A stretch of DNA of 64,000 nucleotides from Macrobrachium rosenbergii (GCF_040412425.1 NC_089741.1:35616550-35680549); one strand, 5' to 3'; positions 1 through 12,180 are shown, counted from the first letter of the stretch. The notes: generated by a model from the sequence alone, not told the origin. A program made the numbers and translations.

Positions 1-640
1 ATTATTCTGACTGTCCTGTACTGTCTGTAAAATGCTCCATTATCTTGACTGGCCTGTACTGTCTGTAATGCTCTGTTATTTTGACTGGCCTATACAGTCT
101 GTAATGCTCTATTATCTTGACTGGCCTGTACTGCCTGTAATGCTCTGTTATCTTGACTGGCCTGTACTGTCTGTAATGCTCTGTTATCTTGACTGACTTG
201 TACTGTCCGTTATGCTCTGTTATTCTGACTGGTCTGTACAGTCTGGAATGCTCTGCAATCTTGGCTGGCCTGTACTGTCCGTTATGCTCTGTTATTCTGA
301 CTGGTCTGTACAGTCTGGGATGCTCTGCAATCTTGGCTGGCCTGTACTGTCCGTTATGCTCTGTTATTCTGACTGGCCTGTACTGCCTGTAATGCTCTGT
401 TATCTTGACTGGCCTGTACTGTCTGTAATGCTCTATTATCTTGACTGGCCTGTAATGTCTGTAATGCTCTGTTATTTTGACTGGTCTGTACAGTCTGGAA
501 TGCTTAGCAATCTTGACTTTCCTGTACTGTCTGTAATGCTCTACTATCTTGACTGGCCTGTACTGTCAGTAATGCTCCGTTATTTTGACTGGCCTATACA
601 GTCTGGAATGCTCTGCAATCTTGACTTTCCTGTACTGCAC
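1..640. repeat. 36-bp minisatellite array, cut by the window start
   Basis: About 18 tandem units of 36 bp built on 'ctggcctgtactgtctgtaa' followed by 'tgctctgttatcttga'. Unit starts fall 36 bp apart near 81, 117 and 153. Between about 205 and 360 two subtypes alternate (cagtctgga / ctgcaatcttgg against actgtccgt / ctgttattctg), a 72-bp higher-order period. Because 36 is divisible by three, frames stay open across the array; the resulting 12-residue protein repeats are a by-product of the period. Confidence 0.93.
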
Positions 641-1192
641 GGTCTGTCATGCTCTACTAATTTGGCTGTCTCCATTATACTAAGCAATATTATCCTATAC
701 CATCTTGAATGCTATACTAACTTGATTGTCTGAAGTATAGTGCCTGCGATGCTCTGCTGTCTTGACTATTACTGAACACTGAAATGTCTTTAATAGTCGA
801 CTAACCTGACAGTGTCCTATACCGTATTATATTTGCTGTTTGACTATCGCTACAACCATTCTAGAGTCACCTAAGGACCCTTACAATTATTAACAGAACG
901 ATAATGAAGATGAAAAGGTTTTCCAAAGCTTAACGACTAGAAAGTAAATGAAAGAGAATCTGTGAACAGGGAATGAGAGGAGAGTACTGGTGGTGGTAGC
1001 CTTGGAGAAGTCCCTTCATTTGCCATTTAGAGGGAATGGGCCCCATGATCGTTCTCTGAATGAAGACCACTTTCCCTCCCCGCAACGGGAGAGTCCCTAT
1101 CGCCATTATCATAACGCAGTTTAACGAGGCCAGTCCTACGGCTGATGCGAAGGATTTGTCCTGGAATGAGAACTGGAAATGGAAGAGAAGAC
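641..1192. other. Decayed minisatellite edge, then no recognisable feature
   Basis: Weak matches to the 36-bp unit persist to about 780. The rest is ordinary AT-rich sequence; I see no coding, RNA or mobile signal. Confidence 0.5.
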
Positions 1193-1443
1193 AGAACCTA
1201 GGCCAAAGGCGAAGCGTTGGGACCCATGAGGTCATTCAGCGTTGAAAGCGAGATTGACAGTAAGGAGGTTTGAAAGGTGTAACGGGAGGAAAACCTCCTC
1301 GCAGTTGCACTAGGAAACAATTGTTAGTAAAAAGAATAAAAGGGGTTGTAACTAGGGACCGAAGGGACGTTGCAAAGAACCTCAAGTAATGCCTACAGCG
1401 CACCGCGTGAGGTGCACTGACGATACTAACTCCCTACAGGGGG
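1193..1443 (-). repeat. Repeat A copy with internal deletion
   Basis: First copy of the commonest dispersed family in this window. Family hallmarks on the plus strand, in order: taggccaaaggccaagcg, gaggtcattcagcgctga, gtaacaggaggaaaacctc, gcagttgcactatgaa, gaacggaggtacagta, ggggccgaagggacgctgc, gtgcaccgcatgaggtgcac, then a C-run and tacgggg; about 290 bp in all. Better copies carry a GAATA-type tail at the taggcc end, so a retroposed transcript would run on the minus strand. This copy lacks the middle stretch (tggaagaaagagaa). No tRNA-type B box is visible, so it is called a SINE-like repeat of unknown origin. Confidence 0.85.
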
Positions 1444-1697
1444 CGAACTGAAAATGGAACGAGGTAAAGTTGAAGAATCTGGACAGCTGCGTGAGACGAG
1501 ACCAAAGGGAACGTATAAAGAATAACGAAGCTGACAATAGGGGCGGGGGAAGGGCGATGTGGCCTAGGGGAAGATCCCAAGAGCCTATAGTACCGTCTAC
1601 GGTGTGCCAGGCAAGGCAAGCTGTAAGCGATGCTCAACACTTGGCCCCACCACCAGGAGGATGGGGATGTCAGAAAAAACTAGAAAAGAGTTCAGAC

Positions 1698-1746
<49 letters not shown>
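1698..1746. repeat. (CT)n microsatellite
   Basis: About 49 bp of uninterrupted CT. The flanks (1444-1697 and 1747-1910) show no other recognisable feature. Confidence 0.95.
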
Positions 1747-1748
<2 letters not shown>

Positions 1749-1907
1749 TCGCAGCAGAAGCCGTTAATGCCCGACCGAAACTTTTCAGGATAACAATCTC
1801 GAGGACGGGTCTCGACCGAGGCAGGAAGGCGACCCAACCAAGGGAATGGGCCAGTTCCAACTGATACACATCAGAACATGGCTTTTTTTTTTCCTCTTGA
1901 GATGGCG

Positions 1908-1910
<3 letters not shown>

Positions 1911-1987
<77 letters not shown>

Positions 1988-2088
1988 GAGTGGAGTTGAA
2001 CAGTGCTTCCAAGATATTCTGAATTAACAGTATTCGTAAAAGCGTCCTGAATTATGTATTATTTCATTTGGACCAAGTTAAAGGGTTG

Positions 2089-2153
<65 letters not shown>

Positions 2154-2251
2154 TGGAGTTGAACAGTGCTTCCAAGATATTCTGAATTAACAGTATTCGT
2201 AAAAGCGTCCTGAATTATGTATTATTTCATTTGTACCAAGTTAAAGGGTTG

Positions 2252-2325
<74 letters not shown>

Positions 2326-2425
2326 GGAGTTGAACAGTGCTTCCAAGATATTCTGAATTAACAGTATTCGTGAAAGTGTCCTAAATTATGTATTGTTTCC
2401 TTTGTACCAAGTTAAAGGGTTGCCC

Positions 2426-2467
<42 letters not shown>

Positions 2468-2563
2468 GAAGTTGAACAGTGCTTCCAAGATATTCTGAAT
2501 TAATAGTATTCGTAAAGCGTCCTAAATTATGTATTATTTCCTTTGTACCAAGTTAAAGGGTTG

Positions 2564-2628
<65 letters not shown>
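1911..2628. repeat. Higher-order array: (GA)n plus a spacer of about 100 bp, S1
   Basis: Five (GA)n tracts (1911-1984, 2094-2149, 2255-2322, 2430-2463, 2569-2625) alternate with four near-identical spacers beginning 'gttgaacagtgcttccaaga' and ending 'ccaagttaaagggttgc'. Spacer divergence is only a few substitutions while the GA tracts vary from about 34 to 74 bp. The compound unit of about 145-170 bp has therefore been copied as a block. Confidence 0.93.
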
Positions 2629-2779
2629 TTGGAGGAAGAGGGCTTCGGCTGGGGTGGGGGGAGATGAAATTTTTCTCAAAGAAGACAGACTGATCACGAC
2701 GTTACCTTATCTTAAGCGATAACGACACGAATCTATACTTGTTCCTTATCAAGAATGGAACGATCCTCCTTTGAAGAAA

Positions 2780-2784
<5 letters not shown>

Positions 2785-2847
<63 letters not shown>

Positions 2848-2906
2848 CTAGCAAAACCGGAATTAGCCATGATGTCTCTCTCCTCTTTTGGAGATTTTAA
2901 TGTTAT

Positions 2907-2952
<46 letters not shown>

Positions 2953-3008
2953 TAAAAGACAGTTGGCCATGACTTCTCTCTCCTCTTTTGGAGATATTAA
3001 TGTTATGA

Positions 3009-3055
<47 letters not shown>

Positions 3056-3112
3056 GTAAAATCACAGTTAGCCGTGATCTCTCTCTCCTCATTTGGAGAT
3101 TTTAATGTTATG

Positions 3113-3171
<59 letters not shown>
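2785..3171. repeat. Higher-order array: (CT)n plus a spacer of about 62 bp, S2
   Basis: Four (CT)n tracts (2785-2844, 2909-2948, 3011-3053, 3115-3171) separated by three related spacers sharing 'cctcttttggagattttaat' and gttatg. This is the reverse strand sense of the neighbouring GA array and uses a different spacer. Confidence 0.93.
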
Positions 3172-3175
<4 letters not shown>

Positions 3176-3238
3176 ACCCTTTAACTTGATACAAAAGAAA
3201 TAATACAAGATTATTTTGGAAGAACTTTCAACTCCGCA
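3172..3238 (-). repeat. Inverted S1 spacer at the end of the CT array
   Basis: 'gcaaccctttaacttgatac' and 'agaaataatac' followed by 'ttggaag...tttcaactcc' are the reverse complement of spacer S1 from 1985-2568, with an internal deletion of about 30 bp. Confidence 0.8.
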
Positions 3239-3439
3239 ACTTGAAAGGAAAATAAACCCCCCCCCCAAAATAATAAAACTCAATTTCAAACAATAAATGA
3301 ATATACTTCACAACTTGAAAGAAACAGAGAGAGAAAAGTGAATTGGTCACAAACTGAAGCGAGGCAAAACTTGGATAAACTCTACAGCTTGAAAAAGAAG
3401 CTTGACAGCTTGAAATGGACCCGAATAAACTTCACTACG

Positions 3440-3960
3440 TAAAATGAAACAGGAACTTAACAGACCGAGATGAAACAGGAAACTGAACGAACTTCACCGA
3501 CTGAAATGAAACACGAAACTGAACGAACTTCACCGATTGAAATGAAACACGAAACTGAACGAACTTCACCGATTGAAAAGAAACACGAAACTGAACGAAC
3601 ACCACCGACTGAAATGAAACGCGAAACTGAGAGATTTTCACCACTTGAAATGAAACATGAAACCGGACAAATTTCATCACTTGAAATAAAACAAACACGA
3701 AACTGAACAAACTTCCCCACGGGAAATGAAACACGAAACTGAACGAACTTCACCGACTGAGAAGAAACACGAAACTGAACAAACTTCACCACTAGAAATG
3801 AAACACGAAACTGAACAAACTTCACCGATTTAAATGAAACACGAAACTGAACAAACTCCACCACTTGAAATGAAACACGAAACAGAATAACCTGAGGAAC
3901 TTGAAAAAAAAAAACCTTCACCACTAGAAATGAAACACGAAACTGAATAACCTAAGCAAC
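3440..3960. repeat. 36-bp minisatellite
   Basis: About 14 units of 'aaatgaaacacgaaactgaa' plus 'cgaacttcaccgattg'; successive 'gaaatgaaac' starts are 36 bp apart (3503, 3539). More degenerate units reach back to about 3300. Open frames here are caused by the multiple-of-three period. Confidence 0.92.
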
Positions 3961-4059
3961 TTTAAAAACGAATAAAAGATGACCCAAATCTGGAAAGGAG
4001 CCCACGAAGAACTCAAACTGAATCCGGCCCGGGCCAACTCGGCTTGTGAACGTTCAGAT

Positions 4060-5215
4060 TCCCGGAGAAGAGAATATGAAAATATTCCCTCCCACGTAAC
4101 GGGAGAAAAGGAAATATGAAAATATTCCCTTCCACGTAGCGGGAGTGAAGAGAATATGAAAATATTCTCTTCCACGTAACAGGAGAGAAGAAAATATGAA
4201 AATATTCCCTTAGGGAGTGAAGCAACAGGAGAGAAAGAAATATGAAAATATGCCCTTCCACGTAACAGGAGAGAAAGAAATATGAAAATATTCTTCCTTC
4301 ACAGGAGAGAAGAGTAACAGGAGAGAAGAAAATATGAAAATATTCCCTTCCACGTAACAGGAGAAGAAAATACGAAAATATGAAAATATTCCCTTCCACG
4401 TCACAGGAGAGAAGGAAATATTAAAATTTCCACGTAACAGGAAAGAAGAAAATACGAAAATCTTCCCTTCCACGTAACGGGAGAGAAGTAAATATGAAAA
4501 TATTCCCTTTCATGTAACGGGAGAGAAGAAAATAGGAAAAAATTCCCTTCCACGTAACGGGAGAGAAAAAATATGAAAGTATTCCCTTCCAGGTAACAGG
4601 AGAGAAGAAAATATTAAAATATTGCCCTTCCAAGCAACAGGAGAGAAGAAAATATTAAAATATTCCCTTCCACGTAACAGGAGAAGAAAATATTCCCTTC
4701 CACGTAACAGGAGAGAAGAAAATATTAAAATTTCCACGTAACAGGAGAGAAGAAAATACGAAAATCTTCCCTTCCACGTAACAGGAGAGAAGAAAATACG
4801 AAAATCTTCCCTTCCACGTAACGGGAGAGAAGAAAATACGAAAATCTTCCATTTCACGTAACGGGAGAGAAGAAAATAGGAAAATATTCCCTTCCACGTA
4901 ACAAGAGAAGAAAATAGGAAAATATTCCCTTCCACGTAACAAGAGAAGAAAATAGGAAAATATTCCCTTCCACGTAACAAGAGAAGAAAATAGGAAAATA
5001 TTCCCTTCCACGTAACAAGAGAAGAAAATAGGAAAATATTCCATTTCACGTAACGGGAGAGAAGAAAATAGGAAAATATTCCCTTCCACGTAACACGAGA
5101 AGAAAATATGAAAAATTCCCTTCCACGTAACGGGAGAGAAAAAATATGAAAAAATTCCCTTCCACATAACAGGAGAAGAAAATACGAAAATATTCCCTCC
5201 CACGTAACAGGAAGG
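4060..5215. repeat. Minisatellite of about 40 bp, 1.15 kb long
   Basis: Roughly 28 units of 'gagaagaaaatatgaaaata' plus 'ttcccttccacgtaacagga', with many length variants (about 34-44 bp). A short (AAGG)n tract follows at 5212-5238. Confidence 0.92.
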
Positions 5216-5238
5216 AAGGAAGGAAGGAAGGAAGGAAC

Positions 5239-5557
5239 AAAGAATGAAGGAAGGAGGGAAGGAGGCGTTCAAGCAATAGTCCAAATATTCGGCCGATGGC
5301 CATTACGGGAATGAGGCGAAGGCACGGAACGCTCGCCCCGCTTAATCTTCTTTTATTGGCAATTGCACACCGTGCTTGGCCGAGCCCCGCAGGACCCATA
5401 AAAATCCTCGTGTGTGTATATACCCCGGAAGTACATAAATTGCCATAAACCTCCTCCTTGCTTGCCTTGGGTGTAGCAGCACCACCACCACCAGCAAGCG
5501 ACGCAGGCGGCCGGTCGACGCCTGCCGCCCAGGAGGACCAAATGGGTATGAAACACG
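5239..5557. other. Unique sequence, no gene recognised
   Basis: Moderately GC-rich unique DNA between two minisatellites. It contains a short (CCA)n stretch near 5480-5495. No coding similarity is recognised. Confidence 0.5.
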
Positions 5558-6015
5558 CTTCAGATATGTGGGGAATGTGCTTTCAGATGGATGGGAAACG
5601 TGGTTCAGATATATGAGAAAACGGGTTCAAATGGATGGGAGACATGTTTCAAATGGGGAGAAACACGCTTCAGCCATATATAAAACTGTTTTAAATGGAT
5701 AAGAAACATGCTTCAGATATATAAGAAACGTGCTTCAAATGGAAGCACGTTTCATATATATAAGAAAGTGCTTCAAGTGGATAAGAAACTGGCTTCAAAT
5801 GTAGGTTATATAAAAAAAAGTGCTTCAAATGGATAAGAAACACGCTTCAAATATATTTACAAAGTATTTCAAATGGATAAAACACGCTTCAAATACACAA
5901 GAAACATGCTACCAATGGATAAGAAACACGCTTCATATATAGGCTACGAAAAAATGCTTTAAATGGATAAGAGACGTGCTTCAAATACAAAAGAAACGTG
6001 CTTCAAAATGAAAAG
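5558..6015. repeat. Degenerate 22-bp minisatellite
   Basis: About 20 units alternating 'ttcaaatggataagaaacac' and 'ttcagatatataagaaacgt' ending in gc. The ggata/tatat alternation gives a weak 44-bp super-period. Confidence 0.85.
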
Positions 6016-6312
6016 AAACACACTCCAATGAGAGTGTGGGAATATAGCAAACTATAATTATAAATATAATTTCAGGTAATTATATAATGATTTCAACGTC
6101 CGTGTAGGAATGCAGTGACATAATTATGCTCCGTAAAATTATGAATGAAGAGAAATAATAGCATTTTGGTTCCCGGATCCTTTCCCGTTGATTTTATTTG
6201 AATGGATAAGAATCGCATTTCAATGTGAGTTACAGAAAAGGTAATGATAATCTTAGGCCATTATTTGCACACACACTGCACCTCTCGCTCTGTCTTTGAA
6301 ATATTTATTAAA

Positions 6313-6354
<42 letters not shown>

Positions 6355-6658
6355 TAATAATGTTAACTTTCCGTGAACGAAAAGAAAAGAGATGTATTTC
6401 ACGCAAATACAAAACTTCAAATTATGACAATACTCGACTGACAAGAAGCATATTTAGTATAAACAAACATATCTAAGAATAATCAGAGATAAGTTACATA
6501 ATTTCATCACCAGTAAAGAAACAGAACACCGTAACTAGACTTCAAAATAATAGGGTCACATCAACGAACAATGATCGATAAACATGATTAGTAGCTATGG
6601 TGAACAGATACGGAGGATCGTAACTGAGACGTTCAGTAATTCTAGGGATTTTATTTTG
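6016..6658. other. AT-rich sequence with one (TTA)n tract
   Basis: The only feature is (TTA)n at 6313-6353, without the LINE-B flank that accompanies most TTA tracts in this window. The remainder is unrecognised. Confidence 0.6.
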
Positions 6659-6666
6659 GTAGAGTC

Positions 6667-7061
6667 CAGTGGTTCTCAACCTTTTTTTGACCCATGCACC
6701 CTTTGACCATATGTCAGAATGTCATCCCTTCTTCTTTCGACCTTATTAATCCCACTGTATAGCAGGGTCGGCCGCTCGAGTCAACTTTTTCCATCTACTT
6801 CTACTTCTATCCCTTGCATCTTCCTCCCCCAGTCCCACCTCACCCATACACCCTCCCCCCAATCACTGGCATGTTCTTAGCTCTCTTGATTGGTTCCACC
6901 TCCTCAGAATGTCATCTTACCCCCATCCTTTTTCCAAAACTGTCTGCCTCACAAGTTGCATTCCAAATAACATGCGTATAATACTAAAACTCCTTTGTCA
7001 CAATTCAGCCCTGAAACTCTTGAAATTCACAAGGAATTCACCCCCTGGTTGAGAACCTACG
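6667..7061. mobile_element. Non-autonomous hAT-like DNA transposon (MITE), 395 bp
   Basis: The left end reads cagtggttctcaacc and the right end ggttgagaacctacg, whose reverse complement is cgtaggttctcaacc, giving imperfect terminal inverted repeats of about 15 bp. Flanking octamers are gtagagtc (6659-6666) and gtatagtc (7062-7069), matching at 7 of 8 positions, as expected for the 8-bp target duplication of hAT elements. The ggttctcaacc terminus is typical of hAT families related to Zaphod/Tip100; that is recalled knowledge. The interior is C/T-rich and codes for no transposase, so any movement would need a transposase made elsewhere. Confidence 0.8.
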
Positions 7062-7224
7062 GTATAGTCAGTGTTACTACACAATTTAATATCGACTTAT
7101 AAACGCTTCTGTTAAACGTTAACGACATAAAGACGATGTTTTTCACGATAACAGGCACTACAGGGACAATCAAATGACTATGCAAATTGTTCAAGTGGAT
7201 AAGTACTGGGAGAATTGTTCTCTG

Positions 7225-7228
<4 letters not shown>

Positions 7229-7296
<68 letters not shown>

Positions 7297-7345
7297 AATG
7301 ACAATTCAGACCACTTAGGCAATTTACCTTTTATTTAGAATTTCC

Positions 7346-7400
<55 letters not shown>

Positions 7401-7438
7401 TAATTCAAACAGTTAGGTAATTAACCTTTAGTTAAAAT

Positions 7439-7506
<68 letters not shown>

Positions 7507-7546
7507 TAATTCAAACAGAGTAGTCAACCTTTTGTTAAAATTTTCC

Positions 7547-7622
<76 letters not shown>
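7229..7622. repeat. Higher-order (GA)n array with a spacer of about 50 bp, S3
   Basis: GA tracts at 7229-7291, 7347-7396, 7440-7502 and 7548-7622, separated by three related spacers containing 'atggtaattcaaacag' and cctttngttaaaattt. The first spacer is the most diverged. Confidence 0.92.
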
Positions 7623-7624
<2 letters not shown>

Positions 7625-7916
7625 ACGCTTGTTCAAATAAGCCGACAAATTCGGAATCTGAAAACATCTTAGCGGGACCACCATCCCAGCCTCTGGTGGC
7701 CCCCTCCATTCCCATTCCATCCCCTCCATTCCCATTCCTATCTCCCTCCATTGCCATTCCCACCCCCACCACGGTCCCATCCCCTGCCCTCCCCGCCTGG
7801 TTTCTTATAAGAGGAAGAAAACAGGAAATTGGGAGCTGAGAAATGGCTCTAACTGCTAACACGAAAAGGATAAAACCTACAGGAAGAAGGTCCTTGGGGA
7901 GAGCCTTGAAAGGCGC

Positions 7917-7918
<2 letters not shown>
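7623..7918. other. Unique spacer between two GA arrays
   Basis: Includes a C-rich imperfect repeat (ccctccattcccattcc, 7700-7765). No gene recognised. Confidence 0.5.
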
Positions 7919-7981
<63 letters not shown>

Positions 7982-8025
7982 TGGAAGCGGAAAAGGAAGG
8001 AGATGCAAGCCAGAGAGACTCCTTC

Positions 8026-8086
<61 letters not shown>

Positions 8087-8131
8087 TGGAAGCGGAAAAG
8101 GAAGGAGATGCAAGCCAAGAGAGACTCCTTC

Positions 8132-8193
<62 letters not shown>

Positions 8194-8234
8194 GAGAGAG
8201 GAAAAGGAAGGAGATGCAAGAGAGAGACTCCTTC

Positions 8235-8301
<67 letters not shown>

Positions 8302-8337
8302 GGAAAAGGAAGAGACAAAGCCAAGAGATACTCGTTC

Positions 8338-8398
<61 letters not shown>
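7919..8398. repeat. Higher-order (GA)n array with a 38-51-bp spacer, S4
   Basis: Five GA tracts (7919-7978, 8030-8083, 8135-8199, 8238-8295, 8339-8398) with four spacers sharing 'ggaaaaggaaggagatgcaa' and ctccttctgca. The first two spacers are almost identical. A frame of 331 codons on the minus strand here is a Leu-Ser dipeptide artefact. Confidence 0.93.
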
Positions 8399-8402
<4 letters not shown>

Positions 8403-8601
8403 TCGTGGATCGAATAAAGTGCTGCCTAATGTGAATACGTATTTATTACCTTTCAATATATAATACAAGGTACAGTAACTCATCCGTTCTTTATAATTCA
8501 CGAAATAAAATGGCCCCATTTATACCATAATACAAGCACGAAACAAGGTAGCTCTCATACCCAACTGCAGATGTTGAATATCTGTAACTGTGGATTGAAT
8601 A

Positions 8602-8891
8602 TACAGATTTAGGCCAAACGCCAGGCACTGGGACCTACGAGGTCACTCAGCGCTGAAACGGAAATTGACAGTAGAAGGTTTGAAAGGTGTAACAGGAGGA
8701 AAACCTCGCTGTTGCACTCTGAATCAAATGTTAGGAGGGTGGAAAGTAAGATGGAAGAAAGAGAATAGGAAAGGAGGTACAGTAAAGGGAATGAAAGGGG
8801 TTGCAGCAGCTAGGGACCTGGGAAGGCACGCTAGCAATGCTACAGTGCACTGCATGAAGTGCACTGACGGCACTAAACCGCCCCCATGGGA
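8602..8891 (-). repeat. Repeat A copy, near full length
   Basis: Carries all the family hallmarks from 'atttaggccaaacgcc' to the terminal C-run and catggg. The head has drifted (ggcactgggacctacgaggt). Confidence 0.88.
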
Positions 8892-9306
8892 ATACAACTG
8901 TGGATTTTCATGTAAAATAACGTTTTGTGACTGTGAAACAAGGAATTAGATGCTACAACATCAAGCGCCTGGGGAATCAGCTACTATAACATCAAGCGCC
9001 TGGGGAATTTAGATATCAATGATGTCTCCCTCCCCTGTGGAAAACGGGTATATATAGCAATAATGCCGAACGACTGTGGAATTTGGGCGTGAATAATGTC
9101 CCTTGCGCAAGTGGAATCCTGAATTCCAACTGGAGAGATATTTTTCCTAAACTCTGGAGAGATAGAGATCAGAGAAACATCAAAGCGAAAAGTCTTATTC
9201 CCTGTTTTTCGAGGAGCATAATTGAGGAAGATTCGGCCTACCATCATTTAAAGGTCCCGGTATTTCAAAACAGTTAGTAATACTGATAAGACGGCGAGAT
9301 TTTCTT

Positions 9307-9308
<2 letters not shown>
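8892..9308. other. Unique sequence with a short duplication
   Basis: 'catcaagcgcctggggaat' occurs twice about 38 bp apart (8960-9008). Nothing else recognised. Confidence 0.55.

Positions 9309-9368
<60 letters not shown>
9309..9368. repeat. (GA)n microsatellite
   Basis: About 60 bp of GA. Confidence 0.95.
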
Positions 9369-9370
<2 letters not shown>

Positions 9371-9731
9371 GGATCCGTACAACCGCCAAAAGAGATAACG
9401 AGGGAAATTTATCTTTTGAGAGTTGAAAAACAATAGAACTTCAAGAAGCGAGGACGCCCCCTGGCTCCTCCCATCCCGGAACCCATCCCATTCCGGCCCA
9501 AGGAGGTTCGATTCCCCACCCCTAAAGGTAGGGGAGGGGAGGCATATTTTCTCTTTCAACTACATCAAACCAGAAACCAGAGAGCGGGGGAGACTGCCAA
9601 CGTTCCCCAAAAACACGGAGCTTCGAGGTTCGAACTCCCGGCGAAGGAGGGCCGATTTGGGAACTTTCAGCCATAATCATCGTGAAACTTCAATCACGAA
9701 TTGTACCTGTATGTCAGTTCAGTGATGTGGT

Positions 9732-9736
<5 letters not shown>
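9369..9736. other. GC-richer unique sequence, no gene recognised
   Basis: Contains two isolated B-box-like motifs (ggttcgattcc near 9505, ggttcgaactcc near 9624) with no matching A box or cloverleaf. Confidence 0.45.

Positions 9737-9792
<56 letters not shown>
9737..9792. repeat. (GA)n microsatellite
   Basis: About 56 bp of GA. Confidence 0.95.
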
Positions 9793-9795
<3 letters not shown>

Positions 9796-10397
9796 GCGAA
9801 TCAATGCTCCAGACCGCTTGAGGAAAGAATTACCTCGTCGGGGGCTCTTCCTCTATTCTTCATTTCTCTCCAGCTCTAAAATCTACCCACAACAGTCGAC
9901 TAACACGCCAAAAATACAACAGGAATACAATAAAAACAAGGCACAAATTCAGTACCATAACATGACTGATGCAGTTACCGATCAAGACTCGACTTCAAGC
10001 ATCTTCTCAGTTCCTCCTCTATTCAAAAATTCGAAATTTGCAAAAGTCAAACCACCCCCCCCGCCTCCCCTTGGGATTCTTTTCTTCTTGGAGCTGGCAA
10101 TGAAGGAATAATCTTACTCGACATTTCGGAACTTTTGTTACATCTCCGCTCTGAGGATATATACACACACACACATATTCATGTACATAGCTACACTTTC
10201 AACTGAAAGCCTCTACTAATCCGAAGGTTAAGTAAGTGGAAAGGTTCTTTCCCTTTCCTGGTAATATCAGAACCCACACGCGGGCAAAAGAACGAGGTTA
10301 CCGTTACTTGGCTAAGTTACCAAAAAGGATAAGAAAGTGTTTCAGTTCATGGCAGAATTTTACATTGCAACAAAGCAGACCAATCTTCAAAGTATAC

Positions 10398-10402
<5 letters not shown>
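9793..10402. other. No recognisable feature
   Basis: Mixed-composition unique sequence; short CA tract at 10163-10174. No supported exon or RNA gene. Confidence 0.45.

Positions 10403-10462
<60 letters not shown>
10403..10462. repeat. (CATA)n/(TA)n microsatellite
   Basis: Short catacata run grading into about 50 bp of TA; abuts the SINE-F inverted pair. Confidence 0.93.
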
Positions 10463-10465
<3 letters not shown>

Positions 10466-10600
10466 TTCTGACTCACATCAGTGTCAGACCCAGGTCTGTC
10501 AATTGAAAGACGAGGCCGCTGTCAACCAGGCCTGGGTTCGATCCTGATGTGAGTCAGAAATTTATTTCTGTTTCACACGTGGTTGTGTGTTGTGAATGTG
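10461..10600. mobile_element. Head-to-head pair of tRNA-type SINE-F fragments
   Basis: The plus-strand half holds 'caggcctgggttcgatcctg' (perfect polymerase III B-box core ggttcgatcc) then 'atgtgagtcagaaatttatt' and a cacacgtggttgtg tail. The left half, on the minus strand, is a diverged copy of the same segment. The outermost 22 bp (10461-10482 and 10542-10563) are perfect inverted repeats. A plus-strand relative lies at 43494-43575. Confidence 0.78.
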
Positions 10601-10654
10601 TGTGTGTGTGTGTGTGCGTAAAAGGTTTTGTATGTATGTATGTATGTATGTATG

Positions 10655-10732
<78 letters not shown>
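10593..10732. repeat. Compound GT / TATG / TA microsatellite
   Basis: (TG)n at 10593-10615, (TATG)n at 10631-10660 and about 70 bp of (TA)n, in order. Confidence 0.94.
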
Positions 10733-11410
<678 letters not shown>

Positions 11411-11514
11411 AGAATTACATCGTTTTAGAAGCAGAGGTATATTCTCTCTCTCTCCCCACTTATTTAGGTTCTGATTCCATTATTTTTATGTATGTTTGTA
11501 TTTAAGACTTTAAG

Positions 11515-11519
<5 letters not shown>

Positions 11520-11590
<71 letters not shown>
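11520..11590. repeat. (CT)n microsatellite
   Basis: About 70 bp of CT. Confidence 0.95.
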
Positions 11591-11593
<3 letters not shown>

Positions 11594-11754
11594 GTTCCAG
11601 GTTCCAGGAGGGTATTTTTATACTTTGCTTTCATGTTTACTGAGCACAGCTTTAGGTATTAAATCAATTATCATACGGAGTAATTCACTTGCCTGGTTTT
11701 CACAACAAAAGGGTCAGTGCAATGTTGATTAAATCGTTTGGAATCAGTAAGCCT

Positions 11755-12130
11755 ATTATAAATAAATACAATTTTATGAAGGATTAGTCACTACATATAA
11801 CATTGTGAAGAACTAACCATTACACATAAATACAATATTATGAAGGGCTACCCATTCTATATATAAATTTAATATTATGAAGGACTACCCATTATATATA
11901 AATATATAATGAGAAGGACTACCCTTATATATAAATATATTATGCAGGGCTACCCATTATATATAAATACAATATTATGACGGACTACCCATTTTATTAT
12001 ATATATTAATTTAATATTATGAACTACCAATTACATATAAAGTCAATATTAGGAACAACTACCCAGTATATATAAATTTAATATTATGAAGCACTACCTG
12101 TTATAATATATAAATATAAAATTATGAAGA
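11755..12130. repeat. Minisatellite of about 37 bp, AT-rich
   Basis: About 10 degenerate units of tatgaaggactacccatt followed by atatataaatacaatat; unit length about 30-40 bp. Confidence 0.85.
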
Positions 12131-12136
12131 ACTCAA

Positions 12137-12142
<6 letters not shown>

Positions 12143-12176
<34 letters not shown>
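12143..12176. repeat. (CT)n microsatellite
   Basis: About 34 bp of CT. Confidence 0.94.

Positions 12177-12180
<4 letters not shown>

Noticed and set aside
189..733. Cys/Leu-rich 12-residue protein repeats
   Set aside because: A 36-bp minisatellite gives open frames by arithmetic; no start context, signal or domain supports a protein. The 39-bp array at 61.97 kb is rejected for the same reason.
7524..8519. 331-codon minus-strand open frame, the longest in the window
   Set aside because: It is almost entirely a Leu-Ser dipeptide from (CT)n and passes through five microsatellites; no domain in the short unique parts.
9500..9640. Two B-box motifs suggesting tRNA genes
   Set aside because: No A box at the right distance, no acceptor stem and no anticodon loop.
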